Below are positions 33,121-40,980 of a stretch of 64,000 nucleotides of DNA, one piece after another. The notes beneath the pieces were generated by a model. That model saw only the letters and a list, made by a program, of their open reading frames with translations, searched no databases and was not told the origin of the DNA. The position numbers and the translations under genes were made by a program. Position 1 is the first letter of the stretch. Each line of letters begins with the position of its first letter. Source of the stretch: Acinetobacter guerrae (GTDB lineage: Bacteria; Pseudomonadota; Gammaproteobacteria; Pseudomonadales; Moraxellaceae); assembly GCF_009372255.1 (NCBI RefSeq), contig NZ_LXGN01000007.1, positions 211,001 through 275,000 on the forward strand, read 5' to 3'.

Positions 33121-33621
33121 TTATAAGACTAAAATATTATTCATTTCCAAATTCAACAAAATCTCTTTTTTATCGAGTCCACCTGCAAAGCCAACCAAAG
33201 CTCCGCCTGCTCCAATCACACGATGGCACGGCGCAATAATCGAAATTGGATTCTTACCATTGGCAGCTCCCACCGCACGTACTGCTTTTTCATTGCCAAT
33301 GTATTGGGCAATGTATTTGTAGCTGCGGGTTTCCCCATAGGGAATGGTGAGCAATGCAGCCCAAACTTTTTTCTGAAAATCAGTTCCCTCAAAATCAAGC
33401 GGAATATCAAATACACTACGCTGACCTGAAAAATACTCGATCAGTTGCATTTTGGTCTTTACTAATATCGGATGATTTAAATCTTCAGTAAGTTCAGCCA
33501 AACGGACTCTTTTCGGGTTTTCATTATCCCAAAGAATGGCGACTAGAGCCTGTTCATTCGCGACTAATTTAAGTTGCCCGACAGGCGATGACATATAAAG
33601 ATAAGATAACTGCATATTCAA
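33121..33621 (-). CDS. ogt: methylated-DNA-protein cysteine methyltransferase
   Basis: A suicide repair protein that moves the alkyl group from O6-alkylguanine to its own cysteine. Active-site motif IIAPCHRVIG with C132, and the preceding helix AVRAVGAANGKNP is intact. 166 residues without the Ada regulatory domain, hence Ogt type. It ends 5 bases after sugE begins its downstream side, in the same direction, so it may be the second gene of a guanidine-controlled transcript. Confidence 0.92.
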   Translation of the reverse strand: MNMQLSYLYMSSPVGQLKLVANEQALVAILWDNENPKRVRLAELTEDLNHPILVKTKMQLIEYFSGQRSVFDIPLDFEGTDFQKKVWAALLTIPYGETRSYKYIAQYIGNEKAVRAVGAANGKNPISIIAPCHRVIGAGGALVGFAGGLDKKEILLNLEMNNILVL

Positions 33622-33626
33622 TAACC

Positions 33627-33947
33627 TTAAGCAGGTGATGACAATTTCATCAATACAAGACCTGAAACGATCAAAATCGCGGCCATCATGCGCATCGCTC
33701 CCATAGGTTCATGCAAAACGAGGATCCCTACAATAAAAGATCCAATTGCACCAATTCCTGTCCAGACTGTGTAGGCAGTACCAAGAGGCAAACTTCGCAT
33801 TGAGATTGATAATAATACGACACTCAACACCATGAATATGATGGTAATAACACTTGGCACCAAACGGGTAAAACCTTCCGACATTTTCATCGAATAGGCC
33901 CAAACGACTTCAAAAAGTCCCGCCAAAATTAATATTGCCCAAGCCAT
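33627..33947 (-). CDS. gdx: guanidinium exporter SugE/Gdx (SMR family)
   Basis: 106 residues with four membrane helices. The conserved glutamate of the SMR family is E13 (GLFEVVWA), and the sequence follows E. coli SugE closely (FTRLVPSVITI, SLPLGTAYTVWTGIGA). SugE/Gdx exports guanidinium against protons as a dual-topology dimer. The start at 33947 (MAWAILIL) is chosen because GGAG lies 8 bases before it; upstream ATGs fall in the leader. A guanidine-II riboswitch directly precedes it, which supports guanidinium as the natural substrate over quaternary ammonium drugs. Confidence 0.93.
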   Translation of the reverse strand: MAWAILILAGLFEVVWAYSMKMSEGFTRLVPSVITIIFMVLSVVLLSISMRSLPLGTAYTVWTGIGAIGSFIVGILVLHEPMGAMRMMAAILIVSGLVLMKLSSPA

Positions 33948-33962
33948 TTTAATCTCCATCAT

Positions 33963-34020
33963 CAGGCGTCAGGCCGTCCTGACCTTCTTTCCCTCATCTG
34001 GGGGAGGTCGTTCCTCCATG
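33963..34020 (-). promoter_or_regulatory. guanidine-II (mini-ykkC) riboswitch
   Basis: On the minus strand, two hairpins with ACGR loops lie in tandem. The upstream one is GGAGG-A-ACGA-CCTCC (34017-34003), and the downstream one is GTCAGG-ACGG-CCTGAC (33983-33968). Two such hairpins just before the ribosome-binding site are the definition of the guanidine-II class. Guanidine lets the two loops dock, freeing the ribosome-binding site. The position 20 bases before the start of gdx and the known partnership make this a firm call. Confidence 0.88.
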
Positions 34021-34095
34021 TTGTCTCACATCTCCACGCGATTGCTAGCGTGAACCAAAGTACATTCTTTTTCGCATTTTGTATGCTCAATATTT

Positions 34096-35040
34096 TTATG
34101 GTTTTAATGCAAGTTTATTTAAAATTAGAATATTAAACACTCTTAAAAAAATTAAAAATATCACCAACATGGCCATCATCAAATCAATATTGGTGTTCTG
34201 TGTGAGCTGAAGTAGCAATCCAGTCACGACCAAAGCGATTGCAACACTTACATCGATATTCTGCACCAGATGACTCCAGTGCAAAGGCCGATTCTTCATA
34301 TAATCTTTGGCAATTAAATAACGCGATAAAATAAAGGCCGTTAGAATAACCAATCCTTCTAAGATAATAAAACCCGCCAATGGAACATGTGGATTAAAGT
34401 AATCGTATACAATGCCAATGATTAATCCAGTTGCTGCAATCAGCTCAAACCATGCCAAAGTTTGAATCATTCTATTTCTGAGTAATGGCTCAATTAAAAT
34501 GGCATTATTCGCAACTAAATAAATCAGTGCATCCATCAAAATCAATAAACTCATCGCAAATAGACTGAATGATGTCGCCAGAATTGCTACACAAAAAGTG
34601 ACCAGACATAAGATAATATAAATCGAAGATAACCACGATAAAATTTGCGTGGTTTTGATCACAGGTTTTAAAGTCGTAGTAACAGGCAAAAAATTGGATA
34701 AAGTTTGCTGATAATCAAACTGTTCCACATATTTTTTGAATAAATTGGTCACGCTCTCAACCGTACCATCATGGAAAATTGCCATATGTTGAGTTTCATG
34801 ATCCATCTCGACATATTTGACCTGATGGCATTGTGCCAAAGCCTTGCGTAATTCACGCTCATGCGTCATATCCAGTTTGGGAACATAGTAATAACTGACC
34901 CATTCTGACTGGATGTTGTCTTGCTCTGAAAAATCATACTCATCATCTGTAAAAAAATTGACGTCTGCGTGTAACTCCCTTTGTGATTGAAAAAAAGCAT
35001 TGGAAAGTAAAAAACGTTGGTACTGCTGTTTTAGGCTCAT
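34096..35040 (-). CDS. membrane protein of unknown function beside the copper genes
   Basis: 314 residues. About 1-120 are soluble and acidic, including HERELRKALAQC and VKYVEMDHETQHMAIFH, which could be a ferredoxin-like metal-binding fold. About 125-314 hold six predicted membrane helices (LSSIYIILCLVTFCVAIL, LFAMSLLILMDALIYLV and others), a layout that recalls cation efflux facilitators. I do not see the paired Asp/His motifs of that family. It follows copB by 80 bases in the same direction, so a link to copper handling is possible. Confidence 0.55.
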   Translation of the reverse strand: MSLKQQYQRFLLSNAFFQSQRELHADVNFFTDDEYDFSEQDNIQSEWVSYYYVPKLDMTHERELRKALAQCHQVKYVEMDHETQHMAIFHDGTVESVTNLFKKYVEQFDYQQTLSNFLPVTTTLKPVIKTTQILSWLSSIYIILCLVTFCVAILATSFSLFAMSLLILMDALIYLVANNAILIEPLLRNRMIQTLAWFELIAATGLIIGIVYDYFNPHVPLAGFIILEGLVILTAFILSRYLIAKDYMKNRPLHWSHLVQNIDVSVAIALVVTGLLLQLTQNTNIDLMMAMLVIFLIFLRVFNILILNKLALKP

Positions 35041-35122
35041 TTACGCACCAGATCAGATGCAAAAAGAATGTCATCAGGTTAGTTGTGATGACATTCTATA
35101 CAGCTTTATTTTGACGAATCAA

Positions 35123-36001
35123 TTAAAACTTGAAACTAATCCCTACGCCATAGAGCCAGCCTGATTCTGAGCCCGTTGCAACTTGACGACTGGTTTCCCG
35201 ATCACCTTTTTCATAACGATAGGCAACATCGACAAATGGCATCACTTTTTTATTGATTTCATAACGGGTTTGAATCCCCATTTGCAAAGAGCTTAATCCT
35301 GTTTTTTGAGCATAATCAGATTCATCCCGAATTAAAACCTCTGCGCTGATATAAGGCTGCGTAATTAACTTTTGCGTCAGTAAAAGATCACGCTCAGTTT
35401 CCAGACTTAAACTTATATGTTGATCTTGTCCAACGTAAAGGTACGCATCGGTTTCAAAAAAATATGGGGCTAAACCATGTAAACCCAATGCTGCATCAAC
35501 CGCTTCCTGACGATGTGTATCAAAGGCTTCACTACGATAGCGCAACCCTGCTTGAGCATCCCAAAATTCAGCGATATTACGGCTGTATAACGCAGAAATC
35601 GCGTAATCTGCTTTTTGAGACTCTGACTTTTCATGATGTGCTTTAATGAAAAGTTTATTTTCATCTGTGCCAATCCGTGTTTCCAGTTCAGTATTAAACT
35701 CACCCTGCCCGTGTTTATCCAATCGCCATTGATTGTCCAATTTCGTTGCCTGATAAATTTGCCCTCCATGTTCATGGCGATGATCATGATCTGAATGATC
35801 ATCAAAAGAAACATCTGAGGGCATTTGATGATTTTCCATTGAAGTATCTGTTTCTGGCATTTGCATTTCTGCATGATGCTGCATATTTGACATTGGCATA
35901 TTCGCCATCATCATGTCGTGCCCTTCATGTGCAAATGCCCATGAACTTAAAGTCAAGCCGCCAGAAAAAACTAACATGTTCATCAATTTAGTGCTGTGCA
36001 T
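35123..36001 (-). CDS. copB: copper resistance outer-membrane protein CopB
   Basis: 292 residues: signal peptide (MHSTKLMNMLVFSGGLTLSS...AFA), then a short Met/His-rich copper-binding part (HEGHDMMMANMPMSNMQHH, DDHSDHDHRHEHGG), then a beta-barrel typical of CopB/PcoB ending in an aromatic residue (GVGISFKF). CopB works with the multicopper oxidase CopA in periplasmic copper sequestration. The start at 36001 overlaps the copA stop by 14 bases, with GGGAG 7 bases upstream. Confidence 0.93.
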   Translation of the reverse strand: MHSTKLMNMLVFSGGLTLSSWAFAHEGHDMMMANMPMSNMQHHAEMQMPETDTSMENHQMPSDVSFDDHSDHDHRHEHGGQIYQATKLDNQWRLDKHGQGEFNTELETRIGTDENKLFIKAHHEKSESQKADYAISALYSRNIAEFWDAQAGLRYRSEAFDTHRQEAVDAALGLHGLAPYFFETDAYLYVGQDQHISLSLETERDLLLTQKLITQPYISAEVLIRDESDYAQKTGLSSLQMGIQTRYEINKKVMPFVDVAYRYEKGDRETSRQVATGSESGWLYGVGISFKF

Positions 36002-37811
36002 GTTGATCTCCCTGAGCAGGCTGAAGCGTATTTTTTTCAGACGAAATACTTGGCAATCCATCATCATTGACTTTCGCCACGATCAGTTTATTCATCATGC
36101 CTGCGGACATGTGATACAACAAATGACAGTGAATTGCCCATTCTCCTAATTCATCTGCTGTGAGCAATGCAGTCACCGTTTTACCGGGCGGCACAATAAG
36201 CGTGTGCTTATTCGGTAGATTTTCCAGAGAATGGCCATTTTCCAATTGCACAAACATGCCATGCAAATGCATTGGATGTGCCATCATGCTGTCATTAATA
36301 AATTTCAGGCGAATCCGCTCGCCATATTTCACTTTTAGTGGTTCTGCCTCATTGTATTTTTTTCCATTCATCGTCCAAATATAACGCTCCATATTTCCGC
36401 CCAAACGGATAACTAACTCTTTGGTCGGCTGACGAATATCTGACTGTGGTGTTAATGCTTGTAAATCCTGATATTGCAATGCCCTTAAACCTATTGGTGT
36501 TGAAGCATTTGCCCAACCTTGCACAGTTTTTGCTGATTGAACTTCAGATGAATGATTGGATATTTCTGGATGCATCATATTCTGATGACTCATCTCATCA
36601 TGTGACATCGCATCATGACTCATATGTTCAGACATACTTGGCATGGATGGAGAAGCTTCAGAGGTGTCCTGCATATTCTTCGACATAGACATAGAAGAAT
36701 GATCTGTATGTTCTGAACGTTCAGACATATTGCCGTGACCCATATCCTGCATCGTCAGTAATGCACGTGGTCGTGCGTTTGGAATCTCAATCTGCTGTGG
36801 TGTAGGCATCGCCGCATTTTGTAGACTTGCTAATGCAAAACCACTCCGATCGATTGATTCTGCTTGTATTTGATAATGTGCAGCTTTCGGCTCAACAATC
36901 ACATCATAAGTTTCTGCTGTCCCAATCCGAAACTCATCAACAGTAACAGGTTTAACGGGTTGCCCATCAGCACTGACCACTGTCATTTTCAAGTTGGGAA
37001 TGCGTACATCAAAAAATGACATCGCTGAGGCATTAATAAAACGTAAACGAACTTTCTCACCTGAGCCAAATGCTCCACTCCAGTTTTGTTCAGGCGTCTT
37101 ACCATTCACCAAAAAAGTATAGCCTGTGACATCAGATAAATCGGTTTTAAGCATCCGCATCTGATTCCACATTTTTCGGTCTTGCCACGTGGCTTTCAAA
37201 CCTTGTTGTTTAACCTGTTGCAATACATCGCCCAGTGTTTCACGCTGATTTTGATAATATTCGGCAGACTTTTTCAGATTTTTCATGAGTGTATCACTCG
37301 ATGATTCATGAAAATCTGACAGCATCACTACATAATCTTGTTCAGTCTGTTCCTGTACTGTCAGTGGCTTCTTATTTTTTGGATAGACAATAAAAGCACC
37401 ATATAAACCGTCCTGCTCTTGCCCCTTACTATGCGCGTGATACCAATACGTTCCGTTTTGGCGAATTTTAAAACGATATTCAAATGAACCATTAGGTTTT
37501 ATCCCCTGAAACCCATTAAACCCAGGTACACCATCCATAATGCCGGGCAGCAATAAACCATGCCAATGAATCGAAGAATCCTGATTTTTGAGGCTATTGT
37601 GGACATAAATAACCGCTTCATCGCCTTCTTCAAATTCAAGTTTGGGTGCGGGAAATTGACCGTTTACTGTAATTCGCTGAACAGATTTCCCCGTGATATT
37701 GACCGTTTTTTCAGCAATATCCAAATGGTATTCTTTGACCGCTGCTAGACTGAACGGCGAAATAGCCACACACAGTCCTGCAAAAAGAACATTTCTTAAT
37801 AAAATAGACAT
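35988..37811 (-). CDS. copA: copper resistance multicopper oxidase CopA
   Basis: 607 residues with an export signal (MSILLRNVLFAGLCVAISP). Copper-binding motifs are complete: HWHG and YHAHS in the first cupredoxin domain, HPMHLHG and the IHCHLLYHMSAGM cluster in the last one. Between them lies a Met/His-rich insert (about 380-430: HMSHDAMSHDEMSHQNMMHP) as in CopA/PcoA. It oxidises Cu(I) in the periplasm. The start has GAGG about 6 bases upstream. The order is His-rich protein, copA, copB, on one strand. Confidence 0.94.
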   Translation of the reverse strand: MSILLRNVLFAGLCVAISPFSLAAVKEYHLDIAEKTVNITGKSVQRITVNGQFPAPKLEFEEGDEAVIYVHNSLKNQDSSIHWHGLLLPGIMDGVPGFNGFQGIKPNGSFEYRFKIRQNGTYWYHAHSKGQEQDGLYGAFIVYPKNKKPLTVQEQTEQDYVVMLSDFHESSSDTLMKNLKKSAEYYQNQRETLGDVLQQVKQQGLKATWQDRKMWNQMRMLKTDLSDVTGYTFLVNGKTPEQNWSGAFGSGEKVRLRFINASAMSFFDVRIPNLKMTVVSADGQPVKPVTVDEFRIGTAETYDVIVEPKAAHYQIQAESIDRSGFALASLQNAAMPTPQQIEIPNARPRALLTMQDMGHGNMSERSEHTDHSSMSMSKNMQDTSEASPSMPSMSEHMSHDAMSHDEMSHQNMMHPEISNHSSEVQSAKTVQGWANASTPIGLRALQYQDLQALTPQSDIRQPTKELVIRLGGNMERYIWTMNGKKYNEAEPLKVKYGERIRLKFINDSMMAHPMHLHGMFVQLENGHSLENLPNKHTLIVPPGKTVTALLTADELGEWAIHCHLLYHMSAGMMNKLIVAKVNDDGLPSISSEKNTLQPAQGDQHAQH

Positions 37812-37858
37812 GACTAACCTCAAAATTTAAAAACTGAATATTTAGTTTGAATTTGAGA

Positions 37859-38341
37859 TTAGGCTTTGGGTGGTCTGAGGATTTCTTGCCAAAAACCAGA
37901 AAAATGCTGACCTCTATAATCAGTATGAGAATCTGAGATAGCAGCAAAGGCAGTTTGTTGCGGTAATGCTGGAATCACATGTTCAGCATAACTATTTAGA
38001 TTTTGGCAATGTAATTGATGACAATCCTGACAAGATTGAGAGATGGTAGAAGAATGTAACTGAGTTTGTTGATCACAATGCATCATGGTTTGGTTAAGAT
38101 GTTTTAAACCCTGCTGCATATTCTGTGCATTTATATGCTGCATTGCATTGTTATGACATGGCGAACCATTCGATGAATGCTGTATCGGTTGAACACCGTT
38201 TTGTATCATTCCCGCATGCATATTTTTGACCGAAGCAACAGCCACACCACTCCAGCTCATGATAAAAACCATAAGCAACACAAACCACGTCTGTTTGCGC
38301 TGAAGTTGATGCAAACTGGAAATCCTCTTAAATATGCTCAT
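37859..38341 (-). CDS. His/Met/Cys-rich secreted protein of the copper locus (DUF2946-like)
   Basis: 160 residues from the ATG at 38341 (MSIFKRIS): a signal or membrane helix (TWFVLLMVFIMSWSGVAVAS), then a region rich in Met, His, Gln and Asn with MMHCDQQ and the cysteine cluster SCQDCHQLHCQNL. Small copper-locus proteins of the DUF2946 type share such a Cys/His pair pattern and are thought to bind copper. The frame is open up to 38449, where only a TTG could start it, without a ribosome-binding site. It lies 47 bases before copA and is likely the first gene of the cop operon. Confidence 0.65.
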   Translation of the reverse strand: MSIFKRISSLHQLQRKQTWFVLLMVFIMSWSGVAVASVKNMHAGMIQNGVQPIQHSSNGSPCHNNAMQHINAQNMQQGLKHLNQTMMHCDQQTQLHSSTISQSCQDCHQLHCQNLNSYAEHVIPALPQQTAFAAISDSHTDYRGQHFSGFWQEILRPPKA

Positions 38342-38573
38342 CATAATTTGATGAATACTGTACAGCATACCCAAGTTTATAGGGAGATACAAATATAGGC
38401 CTTTTTTCTTTAGGGTGTCATTTTTATCTTCGTTACTCAATTTATCCAAGAAATTTGTTTCTTTAAGATCAACAATATCAATTTTAAATAATCTGTGGAT
38501 AACACTTAAAGTTGAATAAGAGCATATTTATCACCTTTTATTTCTTATCATTTTCTATTTTTTGAACAATTGT

Positions 38574-38589
38574 TGTGACATACATCACA
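38574..38589. promoter_or_regulatory. CRP/Vfr-type binding site
   Basis: TGTGACATACATCACA is an exact TGTGA-N6-TCACA palindrome, the consensus of CRP-family regulators. It is about 230 bases upstream of the copper operon start used here, so its target is uncertain. Confidence 0.55.
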
Positions 38590-38713
38590 GATCAAAAATA
38601 AAGCAAAATAAATCACTTAAAATGCATAAAAAAGATGCATCTTGATTTATTTCTATACAAATTTAATGGATTTTTTAAACGATTGATATCATTTTGATTA
38701 TTCTATCAGCAGC

Positions 38714-38770
38714 TTATCCACCGCGTTATCAACATAGTTATCCAGAGAGTTATAAACAAAGTTATCCACA
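38714..38770 (+). repeat. five DnaA-box-like sequences with exact 12-bp spacing
   Basis: TTATCCACC (38714), TTATCAACA (38726), TTATCCAGA (38738), TTATAAACA (38750) and TTATCCACA (38762) start exactly 12 bases apart, in the same direction. The last is a perfect DnaA box and the others differ by one or two bases. Read on the other strand, the array produces a meaningless repeat peptide, which argues that it is DNA-level structure. Confidence 0.65.
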
Positions 38771-38890
38771 TGAGCTGCAAATAAAGCATCGCTTTATTGA
38801 CCGCGCAAGATCCAATTAAGCATTGCTTTATTTCTGGCGTAAGACGAATAGTTTTGCTTTGAGTGAAGAAAACAGACAACGCTTTATTTT

Positions 38891-38918
38891 TGCACAACAC
38901 AAATAATCGTGCTGTGCA
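38891..38918 (-). terminator. hairpin downstream of rpe
   Basis: TGCACAACAC (38891-38900) pairs with GTGCTGTGCA (38909-38918) with one mismatch, about 30 bases after the rpe stop. There is no T run on the minus strand. Confidence 0.4.
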
Positions 38919-38949
38919 TTAAAATGTAAACATCACATCGAAATCAGGA

Positions 38950-39636
38950 TTAAACTTCTTGAGCACCGACTTTAGCCAATTCAGCACGCATTTCGTCGAT
39001 CACCGTTTTATAGTCAGGTTGACCAAAAATTGCTGAACCTGCTACAAACATATCTGCGCCTGCTTCCGCGATTTCACGAATATTGGCAGGCCCAACACCA
39101 CCATCTACTTCTAAACGAATATCGCGACCACTGGCATCAATAATTTGACGTGCTTGACGTAATTTTTCTAGCGTCATCGGAATAAATTTCTGACCACCAA
39201 ATCCAGGGTTTACACTCATTAGTAAAATCTGATCAACTTTATCCATTACATAATCCAGATAATGTAATGGTGTCGCAGGATTAAAGACCAAACCTGCTTT
39301 TGCTCCACCTGCCTTGATTAACTGTAAGGAACGATCAATATGATCCGAAGCTTCAGGGTGAAACGTAATAATATCCGCACCTGCTTCAATAAAATCACCA
39401 ATCATACGATCTACAGGTGAAACCATGAGATGCACATCAATCGGGGCTTTGATACCGTAGTTTTTTAGTGCCTTACACACACCTGCACCAAAAGTTAGAT
39501 TCGGCACATAGTGGTTATCCATCACATCGAAATGAACCACATCTGCACCAGCATCCAGAACTTTTTCAACCTCTTCACCTAAACGTGCAAAATCAGCCGA
39601 AAGAATAGAAGGTGCGATTAAATAAGGCTTGGACAT
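38950..39636 (-). CDS. rpe: ribulose-phosphate 3-epimerase
   Basis: Interconverts ribulose 5-phosphate and xylulose 5-phosphate in the pentose phosphate pathway. 228 residues forming a TIM barrel with all signatures: [14 protein letters not shown] at the start, [17 protein letters not shown], the metal ligand in [19 protein letters not shown] and the phosphate-binding [10 protein letters not shown] stand-alone gene in this window. Confidence 0.96.
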   Translation of the reverse strand: MSKPYLIAPSILSADFARLGEEVEKVLDAGADVVHFDVMDNHYVPNLTFGAGVCKALKNYGIKAPIDVHLMVSPVDRMIGDFIEAGADIITFHPEASDHIDRSLQLIKAGGAKAGLVFNPATPLHYLDYVMDKVDQILLMSVNPGFGGQKFIPMTLEKLRQARQIIDASGRDIRLEVDGGVGPANIREIAEAGADMFVAGSAIFGQPDYKTVIDEMRAELAKVGAQEV

Positions 39637-39829
39637 GCTGGACCTGGCAAATAAAAAAACAAAAAATGATTATAACAAAAAGTATCTTTGCTGTGGACCA
39701 GACTCTTTATTCAAGCCTTTAATCATTTGCAAAAAATAACACTCTGTATGATTTTCTCTATCAATTTCAGAGTTAAATTTGTTAGGGTAATGACCATCTT
39801 ATGAAATATCTTCACTAGGAAAAACCGAT

Positions 39830-40105
39830 ATGCAAAGTTCAACTTCAATTACGACCACAGAAGCAAGAAGAATTGCTAAACGTCTGCTCAACCATTGGAA
39901 ACATAAATTTGAAGTTACTGAGACAGATCAGGATTTTAAAATTTTTATGCCGACTGCAACCGTAACATTAACACCGCTTGAACAGCATTTAGATGTGCTG
40001 ATCAGCAGTGAAAATCAAGATGATATCCGTTTGGAAGGCGTAGTACTAGATCATTTAAACCGCATGGCTCAGCAAGAATTTCAAGCAGATTGGGTACGTC
40101 AATAA
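39830..40105 (+). CDS. DUF2218 family protein
   Basis: 91 residues of the DUF2218 type: TTEARRIAKRLLNHWKHKFE, then alternating strands (VTLTPLEQHLDVLIS) and a final helix LDHLNRMAQQEF. The family is small, cytosolic, often near iron or siderophore genes, and uncharacterised. Here it is a single gene between rpe and fghA with no iron gene around. The function is unknown. Confidence 0.75.
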   Translation: MQSSTSITTTEARRIAKRLLNHWKHKFEVTETDQDFKIFMPTATVTLTPLEQHLDVLISSENQDDIRLEGVVLDHLNRMAQQEFQADWVRQ

Positions 40106-40140
40106 ACTTACTCATCACCATTTTGTATAAAGAGCGTAGT

Positions 40141-40980
40141 CTATACGCGCTCTAATTGCACAGCATGAAACTGTAAATGATCATCGATAAAACTCTGAAT
40201 AAAATAATAGCCATGATCATATCCAGCATGCTGTCTGAGGCTTAGTTTTTGTCCAACCTTATTACAGGCTTGCTCAAATAAATCGGGATTTAACTGACTA
40301 TAAAACTGATCGTCTGTCCCCTGATCGATCAAAATTTCAGAAAATAAAGCACCCTTTTGTTCTACTAATGCAGTCGCATCATGTTGAGTCCATACGTTAC
40401 GGTCATTTCCCAGATAGTTTGAAAATGCCTTTTCTCCCCAAGGACATTGACTTGGTGCACAAATCGGAGCAAAAGCAGAAACTGATTTAAACTTTTCAGG
40501 ATATTTCAATGCGAGCGTCAATGCCCCATGCCCACCCATAGAATGACCAAAAATTCCGATTTGATCTTGAATCACTGGAAATTCAGCTTGGATTATTGAA
40601 TAAAGTTCATCAACAACATAATGTTCCATTTGATAATGCGCTGCCCACGGCGCTTGAGTCGCATTAATATAAAATCCTGCACCTAAGCCTAAATCCCAAC
40701 TATCGCCTTTGGCAACATCTTCACCACGAGGTGAGGTATCTGGTGTAATAAGAATAAGATCAAGTTGTGCTGCCAAACGCTGTGCATGTGCTTTAATTGC
40801 AAATGTTTCCTCTGTACAGGTTAAGCCTGCAAGATAAAACAGTGCCGAACATTTTTCACCTTTTAATGCTGCGGGTGGTAAAAAAACACCAAATTTACTC
40901 ATTCCATTCAACGCCTGCGAATCACATTGATAAATACGTTGTTCACCATCAAAGCAACGATTTTTTTGCAACATTTCCAT
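40141..40980 (-). CDS. fghA: S-formylglutathione hydrolase
   Basis: An esterase-D-family alpha/beta hydrolase that releases formate from S-formylglutathione, the last step of glutathione-dependent formaldehyde detoxification. 279 residues: FYLAGLTCTEETF (oxyanion), the nucleophile elbow GHSMGG and the His near the C-terminus (GYDHGYYFI). I start at 40980 (MEMLQKNRC) with GAGG 9 bases upstream. It overlaps the 3' end of the C13 peptidase gene by 32 bases. The usual partner, formaldehyde dehydrogenase, is not in the window. Confidence 0.9.
   Translation of the reverse strand: MEMLQKNRCFDGEQRIYQCDSQALNGMSKFGVFLPPAALKGEKCSALFYLAGLTCTEETFAIKAHAQRLAAQLDLILITPDTSPRGEDVAKGDSWDLGLGAGFYINATQAPWAAHYQMEHYVVDELYSIIQAEFPVIQDQIGIFGHSMGGHGALTLALKYPEKFKSVSAFAPICAPSQCPWGEKAFSNYLGNDRNVWTQHDATALVEQKGALFSEILIDQGTDDQFYSQLNPDLFEQACNKVGQKLSLRQHAGYDHGYYFIQSFIDDHLQFHAVQLERV

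Larger units (their letters stand above)
38342..38949. other. long intergenic region with CRP-type and DnaA-type sites
   Basis: About 600 bases between the copper operon and rpe without a credible gene. It contains a perfect CRP-type palindrome (38574-38589), a DnaA box on the minus strand (38493-38502, TTATCCACAG), a phased array of five DnaA-like boxes (38714-38770), an A+T-rich stretch between them, several copies of GCTTTATT (38791, about 38825 and 38881) including a small hairpin (38780-38798), and a hairpin next to rpe. The cop promoter must lie at its left end. Confidence 0.6.

Noticed and set aside
34096..35040. CzcD-type cation diffusion facilitator
   Set aside because: Six helices are present but the paired metal-binding His/Asp motifs of that family are not visible.
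38706..38900. A 64-residue minus-strand frame with WITL/FITL/WITM repeats
   Set aside because: The repeat comes from the 12-bp DnaA-box array; there is no ribosome-binding site and the composition is implausible.
38450..38949. Chromosomal oriC
   Set aside because: DnaA boxes are present, but dnaA, dnaN, rpmH or other usual oriC neighbours are absent.
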